A DNA stretch of 64,000 nt from NCBI RefSeq assembly GCF_007859675.1, contig NZ_CP042305.1, positions 1,736,001 through 1,800,000 of the forward strand, in the 5' to 3' direction. The notes beneath the pieces are model-generated. The model worked only from the letters and a program-made list of their open reading frames with translations, was not told the origin of the DNA and made no database searches. Shown piece by piece: positions 9,389 through 17,917 of the stretch. The position numbers were made by a program, and so were the translations under genes. The first letter of the stretch is position 1, and each line of letters begins with the position of its first letter. Origin of the DNA: Humibacter ginsenosidimutans (GTDB taxonomy: Bacteria > Actinomycetota > Actinomycetes > Actinomycetales > Microbacteriaceae).

Positions 9389-11032
9389 ATGTCTGACGGG
9401 CCCCTGATCGTGCAGAGCGACCGCACCGTGCTGCTCGAGGTGGCGCATCCTGCGGCAGAGGATGCCCGCCACGACCTCGCGATCTTCGCCGAGCTCGAGC
9501 GCGCCCCCGAGCACATCCACACCTACCGCATCACCAGGCTGGGGCTGTGGAACGCCCGGGCCGCCGGGCACCAGGCATCCGACATGCTGGGCACGCTCGA
9601 GCGCTACTCGAAGTTCCCGATTCCGCAGACGGTCGCCGTGGACGTCGAAGAGACGGTGGCCAGGTACGGCCGGCTGGTCATCGAGCGCGACGACGAGGGC
9701 GTGCTCGTGCTGCGCAGCTCGGACGAAGCCGTGCTGCGCGAGGTCTCCGGCGCCAAGCGCATCGCACCGCTGCTGCTGGAGCACCGCGCCGACGGCGCCT
9801 ACGTGATCGCGGCCTGGGCGCGCGGTCACCTCAAGCAGGAGCTCGTCAAGCTCGGCTGGCCCGCCGACGATCTCGCGGGCTACTCCCCCGGCACGCCGCA
9901 CGAGATCGCCCTGGATGAGACGGACTGGCACCTGCGCGACTACCAGGCGAAGGCGGTCGAGAACTTCTTCGAGGGCGGCTCGGGGGTGGTCGTGCTGCCC
10001 TGCGGCGCGGGCAAGACGCTCGTGGGAGCCGGCGCGATGGCGACCGCGAAGACGACCACGCTCATCCTCGTGACCAACACCGTCTCCGCACGACAGTGGC
10101 GCGACGAGTTGCTGCGCCGCACCAGCCTCACGGCCGACGAGATCGGCGAATACTCGGGCCAGGTCAAGGAGATCAAGCCCGTCACGATCGCGACGTATCA
10201 GATCCTCACCGCCAAAAGGAAGGGCGAGTACGCGCACCTCAGCCTGCTCGACGCCCTCGACTGGGGACTCATCGTCTACGACGAGGTGCACCTGCTGCCG
10301 GCACCGGTGTTCAAGCTCACCGCCGAGCTGCAGGCCAGGCGCCGCCTCGGCCTCACCGCCACGCTCGTGCGCGAAGACGGCCGCGAGGGAGATGTCTTCT
10401 CGCTGATCGGACCCAAGCGCTTCGACGCGCCGTGGAAGGAGATCGAGTCGCAGGGCTTCATCTCCCCCGCCGCCTGCTACGAGGTGCGCATCGATCTGCC
10501 CGCCTCCGACCGGCTGTCCTACGCGGCTGCTCCCGACGACGAGCGCTATCGTCTGGCCGCCACCGCGCCTGCGAAACTCGACGTGGTGCGCGCGCTCGTG
10601 AAGCGGCACGCGGGTGAGCGCATCCTCGTGATCGGACAGTACCTCGATCAGATCGACGAGCTCGCGGATGCCCTCGACGCGCCTTCGCTCACCGGCTCCA
10701 CCTCCGTCGATGAACGCGAACGTCTCTACCAGGAGTTCCGCGACGGCACGACGCCTGTGCTCGTGGTGAGCAAGGTGGCGAACTTCTCGGTCGATCTTCC
10801 CGAGGCGACAGTCGCCGTGCAGGTGAGCGGGTCGTTCGGCTCCCGACAGGAGGAGGCGCAGCGCCTGGGCCGCCTACTGCGGCCGAAGGAGTCGGGTCTG
10901 TCCGCCAACTTCTACACGCTCGTCGCCCGTGACACCGTCGACCAGGATTTCGCGCAGAACCGCCAGCGTTTCCTCGCGGAGCAGGGCTACAGCTACACGA
11001 TCGTCGATTCGGGAGAGCTCGTCGCCGCCTGA
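9389..11032 (+). CDS. DNA repair helicase, XPB/Ssl2 type
   Basis: 547 residues, superfamily 2. An N-terminal damage-recognition-like domain (about 1-175) precedes the helicase core. Walker A is LPCGAGKT (about 204-211), the DEAD-box equivalent is DEVH (about 297), motif III is GLTATLVREDG, and motif VI is QRLGRLLRPK. The thumb-like insert and an RED-type motif (VREDGRE) are as in bacterial XPB. It unwinds DNA 3'-to-5', and a role in nucleotide excision repair or transcription-coupled events is inferred from the eukaryotic and archaeal relatives. It directly follows its helicase-associated partner. Confidence 0.93.
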   Translation: MSDGPLIVQSDRTVLLEVAHPAAEDARHDLAIFAELERAPEHIHTYRITRLGLWNARAAGHQASDMLGTLERYSKFPIPQTVAVDVEETVARYGRLVIERDDEGVLVLRSSDEAVLREVSGAKRIAPLLLEHRADGAYVIAAWARGHLKQELVKLGWPADDLAGYSPGTPHEIALDETDWHLRDYQAKAVENFFEGGSGVVVLPCGAGKTLVGAGAMATAKTTTLILVTNTVSARQWRDELLRRTSLTADEIGEYSGQVKEIKPVTIATYQILTAKRKGEYAHLSLLDALDWGLIVYDEVHLLPAPVFKLTAELQARRRLGLTATLVREDGREGDVFSLIGPKRFDAPWKEIESQGFISPAACYEVRIDLPASDRLSYAAAPDDERYRLAATAPAKLDVVRALVKRHAGERILVIGQYLDQIDELADALDAPSLTGSTSVDERERLYQEFRDGTTPVLVVSKVANFSVDLPEATVAVQVSGSFGSRQEEAQRLGRLLRPKESGLSANFYTLVARDTVDQDFAQNRQRFLAEQGYSYTIVDSGELVAA

Positions 11033-11128
11033 GCTCAGGCGCGATGCCGCGGTGTCCTCGGCGGCATCGGCACACGAAGTGCGCCGTGTCGAGCCGTACG
11101 GCGGAGCGACGGGCGTCCACAATGAGGC

Positions 11129-12094
11129 GTGCTGCGATTCCAGTTGATCGTTCCCGCGCCTTTGACTCATGCGGTTGATGAGATCCTCGCGGCCCACGCG
11201 GGTTCCGTCTCGAACGTCATCCGACTGCCACGTGCTGCGACGGCACCCCGCGGCGACGTGCTGATGTGCGACGTGGAACGCGGCGACGCCACGGAGCTTC
11301 TCGGCGACCTGCACCGCGTCCGCCTCGACGCAGAAGGCTCCATCTCCATCGAATCGGTCGATCTCGCGCTGTCGCGTACCGCCAAGGCGACATCGGCGGC
11401 CGTGTTCGGCGGCGAAGACGACGCCGTCGTGTGGCAGGAGGTGGAGGCCCGCGCAGGCGATGAGGTGCGACTGTCGGCGACCTTCATCATCTACATGGTG
11501 GTCGCGATCATGATCGCCGCCATCGGTGTGTTCTCCGACCAGCCGATCCTCATCGTCGGCGCCATGGTGGTGGGTCCCGACTTCGGTCCGCTCGCCGCCA
11601 TGGCCGTCGGCATCGTGCGCCGCAGGCCGTTCGTCGTGGGCCGATCGATCCTCGCGCTCGTCGCCGGCTACGGCATCGGCATCCTCGTCACCATCCCCTT
11701 CAGCTGGCTGATGGTGGCGATGCACCTTTACACCGGTGACCCGTTCACCCAGGATCATCCCCTGACCGCGTTCATCTGGCAGCCCAACGGGCTCAGCTAC
11801 GTGGTGGGCTTCCTGGCGGGCATCGCGGGGATGCTGTCGCTCACCTCCGCGAAGTCCGGCGCGCTCATCGGCGTGCTCATCTCGGTGACGACGGTCCCGG
11901 CAGCGGGCGCCGCCGCGCTCGCCCTCAGCTACGGCGAATGGCACACGGTGGGCACCTCGCTCGTGCAGCTCGTGATCAACCTGCTCGCCATCGTCACCGG
12001 CTGCACACTGACGCTGCTCGCGCAGATCCTGCTGATGAACAGAGCGGAACGCCGTCGCGCCGCCGACGCCACGACGGGTCAGGCGCGCGTGTAG
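11129..12094 (+). CDS. DUF389 membrane protein
   Basis: 321 residues. A soluble N-terminal domain (about 1-105, LRFQLIVPAPLTHAVDEIL) precedes about six transmembrane helices from residue 112. The helix pair with FSDQPILIVGAMVVGPDFGPLAAMAVGI is the DUF389 signature. The start is GTG at 11129, since VLRFQLIVP is the usual N-terminus. Function is unknown; the fold suggests a transporter or channel. The last 16 bases overlap the convergent reductase gene. Confidence 0.85.
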   Translation: MLRFQLIVPAPLTHAVDEILAAHAGSVSNVIRLPRAATAPRGDVLMCDVERGDATELLGDLHRVRLDAEGSISIESVDLALSRTAKATSAAVFGGEDDAVVWQEVEARAGDEVRLSATFIIYMVVAIMIAAIGVFSDQPILIVGAMVVGPDFGPLAAMAVGIVRRRPFVVGRSILALVAGYGIGILVTIPFSWLMVAMHLYTGDPFTQDHPLTAFIWQPNGLSYVVGFLAGIAGMLSLTSAKSGALIGVLISVTTVPAAGAAALALSYGEWHTVGTSLVQLVINLLAIVTGCTLTLLAQILLMNRAERRRAADATTGQARV

Positions 12095-12831
12095 CGCAGC
12101 AGCAGCGTGTCCTGCGACCGCAGCACCCTGGCGAGGTGCAGCCCGAGTCGAGTCACGGCACCCGCTGCGATCCGCGGGCCGTCACCCGACGCCAGCACCG
12201 GGCTCAGCGTGAGGCACAGCTCATCGAGCGCATCGACCTCGGCGAGCGAGCCGAGCAGGTGCGGACCACCCTCGCAGTGCACCCTGCGCAAGCCGTCGGT
12301 GGCGAGCGCATCCAGTGCGCCGGCGAGGTCGACCGAGCCGTCGCCCGCGGTGATCACGTCGGCGACCTCGGCGAGCGCCGCCGTGCGTTCCCGCGGCGCC
12401 GCCGCGCTCGTGACCACGATGGGCCGCACCGGAGCGTCCGTGAACAACGGCGAGGCGGGATCGAGGCCGGCGGATGCCGTCACGACAGCCAGCCGCGGAT
12501 GCTCGGCGAACCCGTGCGCCACCCTCCACCTGCCGTCCGCCGCATTCCCGAGCTCACCGGAGTATCCCTCGGCGCGCACCGTGCCCGCGCCGACGAGCAC
12601 CACATCGCAGACCCTGCGCAGCAGCGCGAAGACGCGCTTGTCGGCGGCGTCGGAGAGCCCGCCGGAACGACCGTCGAGTGTCGCGGAGCCGTCGAGAGAC
12701 GACACGAAGTTGACGCGCACCCACCGCTCGCGGACATCCTCTTCGTAGCCCGCCAGCACCGCATCGTCGTCGAGCCCGGCCGCCTGCACGGGCCAGAGCG
12801 CGTCGATCGTCCCGACATCCGCCATGGTCAC
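12079..12831 (-). CDS. Pyrimidine reductase family protein (RibD C-terminal/DHFR-like)
   Basis: 250 residues. RVNFVSSLDGSATLDGRSGGLSDAADKRVF and VVLVGAGTVRAEGY are the substrate and NADPH loops of RibD_C reductases, and VHCEGGPHLLGSL is the C-terminal signature. This family reduces the ribose of a pyrimidine in riboflavin synthesis, but stand-alone actinobacterial members have untested substrates. It lies 13 bases after folP on the same strand and appears to be the last gene of that operon. Confidence 0.85.
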   Translation of the reverse strand: MTMADVGTIDALWPVQAAGLDDDAVLAGYEEDVRERWVRVNFVSSLDGSATLDGRSGGLSDAADKRVFALLRRVCDVVLVGAGTVRAEGYSGELGNAADGRWRVAHGFAEHPRLAVVTASAGLDPASPLFTDAPVRPIVVTSAAAPRERTAALAEVADVITAGDGSVDLAGALDALATDGLRRVHCEGGPHLLGSLAEVDALDELCLTLSPVLASGDGPRIAAGAVTRLGLHLARVLRSQDTLLLRYTRA

Positions 12832-12844
12832 TCCCCCGTCGCCG

Positions 12845-13750
12845 TCATTCCTCGTTCATGTCGCCCATGTTGTGCTTCAGGTACGCCGGCTGCCGGAATC
12901 CGAGGATGGCCTCGGTCATGCGCACGGCCGCCACGGACTCCCGCACGTTGTGCATGCGCACGATGCGCGCGCCCTGCGCGATGCAGAACACGGCGGCGGC
13001 GAGAGACCCTTCGAGTCGGTCGGCGCGGTCGACGTCGAGCGTCTCGCCGATGAAGTCCTTGTTCGACACCGCGGCGAGTGCGGGCAGACCGATCGCCGCG
13101 ATCTCGTCGAACCGTCTGGTGATCTCGAGCGTGTGCAGCGTGTTCTTGTTCAGGTCGTGTCCCGGGTCGACCACGATGCGCGACTCCGGCACGCCGAGCG
13201 AGACGGCGAGCTCGACCTTCTCGCGGAGGAACGCGACCACCTCCGCGACCACATCGTCGTAGTGCGGGCGCGGATACACGGTGCGTGGAGCCGCGAGGCT
13301 GTGCGTGATCACCAGCGTCGCATCGCTGTCGGCCACCGCTTCGGCGAGTCCGGGATCGTGGATGCCCGTGGTGTCGTTGATCACGTCGGCCCCCGCCACG
13401 ATGGCGTGCTTCGCGACCTCCGGCTGAAACGTGTCAACGGAGACGACCACGTCCGACTCCCGGCGCAGCGCCTCCACGACCGGCACCACGCGCGCGATCT
13501 CATCCTCGACGGGAAGAGCGGGACCGGGCTTGAACGGCACACCGCCGATGTCGATCCAGTCGGCGCCGTGCTCGACGGCGGTGAGACAGGCGTGCACCGC
13601 GGCATCCAGAGCGAAAGTCGCCCCCTTGTCGTAGAACGAGTCGGGCGTGCGGTTCACCACCGCCATCACCGCCACTTTGGTGGAGAAGTCGAACGTGTGC
13701 GCGCCGATCGTGCGCACGGGCGTGCGCAGCGGCGGCAGCCAGACGCTCAC
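12845..13750 (-). CDS. folP: Dihydropteroate synthase
   Basis: 301 residues, TIM barrel. It condenses 6-hydroxymethyl-dihydropterin pyrophosphate with p-aminobenzoate in folate synthesis. Visible signatures are VMAVVNRTPDSFYDKG (N-terminal loop 1), GADWIDIGGVPFKPG (loop 2), VSVDTFQPEVA, and IVVDPGHDLNKN. GVPFKPG in place of the common GESTRPG is typical of the second actinobacterial type (FolP2-like), whose synthase activity is doubtful in mycobacteria. No other folate gene is near. The GTG start overlaps the TGA of the FAD reductase. Confidence 0.85.
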   Translation of the reverse strand: MSVWLPPLRTPVRTIGAHTFDFSTKVAVMAVVNRTPDSFYDKGATFALDAAVHACLTAVEHGADWIDIGGVPFKPGPALPVEDEIARVVPVVEALRRESDVVVSVDTFQPEVAKHAIVAGADVINDTTGIHDPGLAEAVADSDATLVITHSLAAPRTVYPRPHYDDVVAEVVAFLREKVELAVSLGVPESRIVVDPGHDLNKNTLHTLEITRRFDEIAAIGLPALAAVSNKDFIGETLDVDRADRLEGSLAAAVFCIAQGARIVRMHNVRESVAAVRMTEAILGFRQPAYLKHNMGDMNEE

Positions 13751-14982
13751 GCGTCGGCCACCAAGTCGCCGAGTGGAATGCTCGCGTCCGCGAGGCGGGC
13801 CTCATCGACCGGCTTCGCCGCGCGGATCAGCCCTTGCACCTGCTCGTTCACGTCCCACACGTTCACGTTCATGCCTGCGACGACTCTGCCGTCGCCCGTC
13901 ACCCAGAACGACACGAACTCGCGCCCCGCCACATCGCCGCGGTAGACGATGTGCGTGCCTTCCATCAGCGGCGCGTATCCGGAGAACTCCATGCCAAGGT
14001 CGAATTGGTCGGTGTAGAAGTAGGGGATGTCGTCGTAGACCACGCCGCGCTCGAGCATGTTGAGTGCGGCGGTGCGGCCGGTGCCGATGGCGTTGGCCCA
14101 GTGCTCGCTGCGCAACCGCCGCCCGAGCACCGGATGGATCGGGTTCGCGACGTCGCCGGCCGCGAAGACACCGTCGGCGCCGGTGCGCATGCCAGCATCG
14201 ACCAGGATGCCGTGGTCCACCCCGAGCCCCGCGTCCTCGGCCACGGCGGTGAGCGGCGATGCGCCGACTCCCACCACCACGACATCGGCGTCGACGACGC
14301 CGCCTTCGTACTCCACGCCGGTCACCCTGCCGTCCGCGACGCGGAACCCGGTCACGTCGACGCCCCGCACGAAGTGCACGCCGTGGTCGACGTGCAACCC
14401 CTCGAAGACCTCGCCCAGCTCGTCTCCCAGCGCTGCAGACAGCGGCACCTGCGAGTGCGACACCACGGTCACCTCGTTGCCGAAGCCGCGCACGGTGGCC
14501 GCGACCTCCATGCCGATCCAGCCCGAGCCGACCACGACCACGCGCTTGTCGCCGCTCTCCGTCGCCGACCTGATCGCTCTGGAGTCTTCGAGAGTACGCA
14601 GGGTGTGGATGCCGTCGGCCTCGGCGCCTGGCAGCTCCAGTCTGCGCGCCGCAGCGCCCGTCGCGATCAGCAGCCGGTCGAACGGAAGGGGCTCGCCGCC
14701 CTCGCACGAGATCGTGCGGTCGGCGAGATCGAGGGAGCGCACGTGCCTGCCAGAGCGCACCTCGACGTCGTGGTCGTGCCACCAGGCATCCTGCTGCACC
14801 CACAACTCGGAATCGTCGAGCGACGCGAGGTAGGCCTTGGACAGCGGCGGCCGGATGTAAGGCTTGTGCGCTTCGGCGGCGATCAGCGTGAGGTGGCCGT
14901 CGAAGCCCTCCTCGCGCAGGGTCACGGCCGCGGTGCCGGCGGCGAGGCCGCCCCCCACGATCACGAACTCGGGCACAGACAT
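13747..14982 (-). CDS. NAD(P)/FAD-dependent oxidoreductase (ferredoxin/rubredoxin reductase type)
   Basis: 411 residues. Two dinucleotide-binding motifs are present: FVIVGGGLAAGTAAVTLRE for FAD at the N-terminus and VVVVGSGWIGMEVAATVRGFG for NAD(P)H at about 150. FAAGDVANPIHPVLGRRLRSEHWANA is the FAD-contacting C-terminal motif of ferredoxin-NAD+ reductases that serve oxygenases and P450s. The lone reductase has no ferredoxin or oxygenase beside it here. It is the first gene of a three-gene operon with folP and the pyrimidine reductase. Confidence 0.88.
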   Translation of the reverse strand: MSVPEFVIVGGGLAAGTAAVTLREEGFDGHLTLIAAEAHKPYIRPPLSKAYLASLDDSELWVQQDAWWHDHDVEVRSGRHVRSLDLADRTISCEGGEPLPFDRLLIATGAAARRLELPGAEADGIHTLRTLEDSRAIRSATESGDKRVVVVGSGWIGMEVAATVRGFGNEVTVVSHSQVPLSAALGDELGEVFEGLHVDHGVHFVRGVDVTGFRVADGRVTGVEYEGGVVDADVVVVGVGASPLTAVAEDAGLGVDHGILVDAGMRTGADGVFAAGDVANPIHPVLGRRLRSEHWANAIGTGRTAALNMLERGVVYDDIPYFYTDQFDLGMEFSGYAPLMEGTHIVYRGDVAGREFVSFWVTGDGRVVAGMNVNVWDVNEQVQGLIRAAKPVDEARLADASIPLGDLVADA

Positions 14983-15198
14983 CTCGTCACCCCTTCCGAC
15001 GCGCCACGGGCGACACGCTCTCCTCGATTCTTCAGCACCCGACGCATCCGCGCAGTCCCCTCATGCGGCGATGCCTGCCGCCGCACAGACCGCACGGCTC
15101 GCGCGTCAAGGTCGTGTCCGGCTCGCGCACCCTTCACCACGGGATGCCGCACGAGAGACTCACAGCAAGAACCCAGCCGGCGCGCAGAGACTGGGCGA

Positions 15199-15891
15199 AT
15201 GAGCACCGGACCCCGCATCTTGATCGTCGATGACGAGCCCAACATCCGCGACCTTCTCACCACCAGCCTGCGATTCGCGGGATTCGCCGTCCGCGCCGTC
15301 GCCAACGGCGCCCAGGCCATCAGCGCCGTGCTCGAGGAAGAGCCCGACCTGATCATCCTCGACGTCATGCTGCCCGACATGAACGGCTTCGGCGTCACGA
15401 AGCGACTGCGCGGCGCAGGCTACACGGCGCCGATCCTGTTCCTCACGGCCAAAGACGACACCGAAGACAAGATCACCGGCCTCACCGTCGGCGGCGACGA
15501 CTACGTCACCAAGCCGTTCAGCCTCGACGAGATCGTGGCCCGCATCAAGGCCATCCTGCGTCGCACGATGCAGGCCGACGACGATGCGATCATCCGCGCC
15601 GGCGAGCTCACCATGGATCAGGACACCCACGAGGTCTTCGTCGGCGACACCCCCATCGAGCTCTCCCCCACCGAGTTCAAGCTGCTGCGCTACCTCATGC
15701 TCAACCCCAACCGCGTGCTGTCGAAGGCGCAGATCCTCGACCACGTGTGGGAATACGACTTCAACGGCGACGCCGGCATCGTCGAGAGCTACATCTCCTA
15801 CCTGCGCCGCAAGGTGGACGCCCATTCCACCGAGCCGCTCATCCAGACCAAGCGCGGCTTCGGCTACATGCTGAAGGCCGCCAAGGTCTGA
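15199..15891 (+). CDS. OmpR/PhoB-type response regulator
   Basis: 230 residues. The receiver domain has acidic DDE at 11-13, phospho-acceptor Asp55 in LIILDVMLPD and Lys at about 104 (YVTKPF). A winged-helix domain with SPTEFKLLRYLM and the recognition end GFGYMLKAAK follows. The histidine kinase at 15935 is 43 bases downstream. The pair resembles the TcrYX/TrcRS-like systems of actinobacteria; the signal is unknown. Confidence 0.92.
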   Translation: MSTGPRILIVDDEPNIRDLLTTSLRFAGFAVRAVANGAQAISAVLEEEPDLIILDVMLPDMNGFGVTKRLRGAGYTAPILFLTAKDDTEDKITGLTVGGDDYVTKPFSLDEIVARIKAILRRTMQADDDAIIRAGELTMDQDTHEVFVGDTPIELSPTEFKLLRYLMLNPNRVLSKAQILDHVWEYDFNGDAGIVESYISYLRRKVDAHSTEPLIQTKRGFGYMLKAAKV

Positions 15892-15920
15892 CTCTCGGCC
15901 GCCACCCCGGCTCTACCGCT

Positions 15921-15926
15921 TAGGCT
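15921..15926 (+). promoter_or_regulatory. -10-like box before the histidine kinase
   Basis: TAGGCT, eight bases before the GTG at 15935 and with no Shine-Dalgarno sequence in between. It suggests that the kinase has a leaderless transcript of its own besides read-through from the regulator gene. Confidence 0.4.
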
Positions 15927-15934
15927 CGCTTGTC

Positions 15935-17677
15935 GTGACGCACGTTTTCGATCGATGGAACTCGATCTCGCTGCGCACGAAGATCACCGGTGTTACCGTG
16001 CTGGTGCTCACGTTCGGCCTCCTCGTCGCCGGACTCGGCACGATGCTGCTGTTCCGCCCCGTGCTGATCAGCCTCTTCGACCAGCAGCTCGAGTCGATCG
16101 CGGCCCAGCCCAAGGGCATCAACGCCATCCTTCCCGGCCAGACGACGAGCGAGGGCGGTCCCATCCTCGGCCAGGGCAGCACCGCGAGCTTCTACGTCAT
16201 CCTCTACGGGCCGGACGGCACGCCCATGGCGCAGAACTGGCCCTCCGTTCCCGACGAGAAGAAGCCGGCCGTGCCCGGCACCATGTCGCTCGAGCAGGGA
16301 GCCGCCTGCGCGAATCAAGGAGCGGGCTGGCTGCAGAGCGTCGACGGAACGGTCTCGTTCCGCAGCATCTGCGCGGTCGTGCAGCTGCAGGGCAACACGC
16401 CAACCTACGGCACCGCGATCATCGCCATCTCGACCACTCCGCTCGACAACACGCTCGCCGCCTATCTCTCGATCTTCTTCAGCTTCGGGGTGATCGTCGT
16501 CATCATCGGGGCCTTCCTCACCAGGGCGCTGGTGACCACCACGTTCCGCCCGCTGCGCGAGGTCGAGCGCACGGCCTCCGAGATCGCCGACGGCGACTTC
16601 AGCCAGCGCCTCGGCGGTGCCACGCCGAACACCGAGGTCGGCCGACTGAACCGCTCGCTCAACACCATGCTCAACCGCATCGACCAGGCCTTCAAAGACC
16701 GAGCACGCACCATCGATCAGATGCGCCGCTTCGTGGGGGATGCCAGCCACGAGCTGCGCACGCCGCTCGTGTCGGTGCGCGGCTACGCCGAGCTCTACCG
16801 CATGGGAGCTCTGCAGAGTCCCGAGGAAGTCGCCCAAGCCATGGAGCGCATCGAGAAGGAGGCCGTGCGCATGGGCCTCCTGGTCGAAGACCTGCTCGAG
16901 CTCGCCCGTCTCGACGAGACCAAGCCTCTCGCCGTCGCCGTCGTCGACCTCGTTCCACTGGCTCACGACGCCGCGCTCGATGCCAATGCGGGCAATCCCG
17001 ACCGCACCGTCTCCGTCGTGTTGTCCCTGCCCCCGCTCCCGCCGCCTCCGCCAGGACCCTCTGCTCTCGAGCCGCCCGCCGACGGCACACTCGACGAGGC
17101 GGACGATCAGGCATCCATGACCAAGTCGGCAGGCCCACGCACCAGAGTCACCAATTCCACCGGCCCGATCGGATTCGCCGGCGCCACGCTCGCCAGGCTG
17201 CGCCGTCGACCGCGCCGCCCGGAGCCCGGCCTCGAGACGGTGCCACTCGAGTTGGGCGACATTCCCGAGCCGCCTCGCATGCGCGCGCTCGTGATGGCCG
17301 AGGAGAACAAGCTGCGCCAGGTGATCGCCAACCTCATCGGCAACGCCGTGCGCTACACGCCACAGGGCAGCCCGATCGAGATCGGCGTCGCCGTCGAGCC
17401 AGACCGCGAGGTCGCCGTGCTGTCGGTGATCGACCACGGTGAGGGCATCCCGCCGCAGATCAGGGAGAAGATCTTCCAGCGCTTCTGGCGCGCCGACACG
17501 TCGCGCGCACGTGAGACCGGGGGAAGCGGGCTCGGACTGGCCATCGTGCATTCGATCGTCGACGCGCACCACGGCACCGTCGACGTCGTCGAGACGCCCG
17601 GCGGCGGGGCGACCTTCCGCGTGACGCTCCCGCTCGTCGATTCGCCGCACGCCCCCAAGGCCCCCGAAGAAGCCTGA
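15935..17677 (+). CDS. Sensor histidine kinase with proline-rich insert
   Basis: 580 residues. Two transmembrane helices (about 17-40 and 178-202) frame an extracellular sensor domain with two Cys (ACANQG and SICAVV). HAMP follows, then the dimerisation helix with phospho-acceptor His in DASHELRTPLVS (about 272). The catalytic domain has the N box NLIGNAVRY, G1 DHGEGIP, F box FQRFWR and G2 GGSGLGLAI. About 80 residues rich in Pro, Arg and Ser are inserted between the dimerisation and catalytic parts (about 365-440), which is unusual. It should phosphorylate the regulator upstream. Confidence 0.92.
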   Translation: MTHVFDRWNSISLRTKITGVTVLVLTFGLLVAGLGTMLLFRPVLISLFDQQLESIAAQPKGINAILPGQTTSEGGPILGQGSTASFYVILYGPDGTPMAQNWPSVPDEKKPAVPGTMSLEQGAACANQGAGWLQSVDGTVSFRSICAVVQLQGNTPTYGTAIIAISTTPLDNTLAAYLSIFFSFGVIVVIIGAFLTRALVTTTFRPLREVERTASEIADGDFSQRLGGATPNTEVGRLNRSLNTMLNRIDQAFKDRARTIDQMRRFVGDASHELRTPLVSVRGYAELYRMGALQSPEEVAQAMERIEKEAVRMGLLVEDLLELARLDETKPLAVAVVDLVPLAHDAALDANAGNPDRTVSVVLSLPPLPPPPPGPSALEPPADGTLDEADDQASMTKSAGPRTRVTNSTGPIGFAGATLARLRRRPRRPEPGLETVPLELGDIPEPPRMRALVMAEENKLRQVIANLIGNAVRYTPQGSPIEIGVAVEPDREVAVLSVIDHGEGIPPQIREKIFQRFWRADTSRARETGGSGLGLAIVHSIVDAHHGTVDVVETPGGGATFRVTLPLVDSPHAPKAPEEA

Positions 17678-17707
17678 GCCTCCGCGGGAGCGGCGAGCAC
17701 ACGCGGC

Positions 17708-17864
17708 ACCCCTCCCGATTCGGCAAGGGGGCATGGCCGTCTACCCCTCCCCCTGCGGCAAGAGGTCCGGCCCTGTACCCCTCCCTTTCTGGTCTGTCGA
17801 GACTTCCTCGACCTCCCGCCTTCTGGTCGGGCGGATGCCTCGTCACCCCTCCCCCTCTGGCAAG
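17708..17864. repeat. Five short repeats with a 34-35-bp period
   Basis: ACCCCTCCC begins at 17708, 17743, 17777 and 17845, with a degraded copy at 17811 (ACCTCCCGCC). Each is followed by a TCTGG/TCGG-CAAG-like segment, so about 20 bp are conserved per unit and the rest varies. It fills the 240-bp gap between the kinase and the AAA ATPase gene. It is too short and uneven for CRISPR. The first unit can also fold CCCCT...AAGGGG as a possible terminator for the kinase. Confidence 0.65.
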
Positions 17865-17917
17865 ACTCCGCGGCGATTCGCGGCGGCGGATCCACGACAC
17901 GGCGTTACGGTGGCCGC

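Noticed and set aside
12845..13750. A folate operon around folP
   Set aside because: No folB, folK, folE or pabABC genes lie nearby; the flanking genes are a reductase and an FAD enzyme, so only the single gene is claimed.
13834..15198. Upstream extension of the response regulator frame to 13834
   Set aside because: The extra part is antisense to the FAD reductase gene; the receiver domain begins right at the ATG 15199.
17708..17864. Possible CRISPR array
   Set aside because: Conserved part about 20 bp, spacers about 14 bp, copies imperfect, no cas genes.
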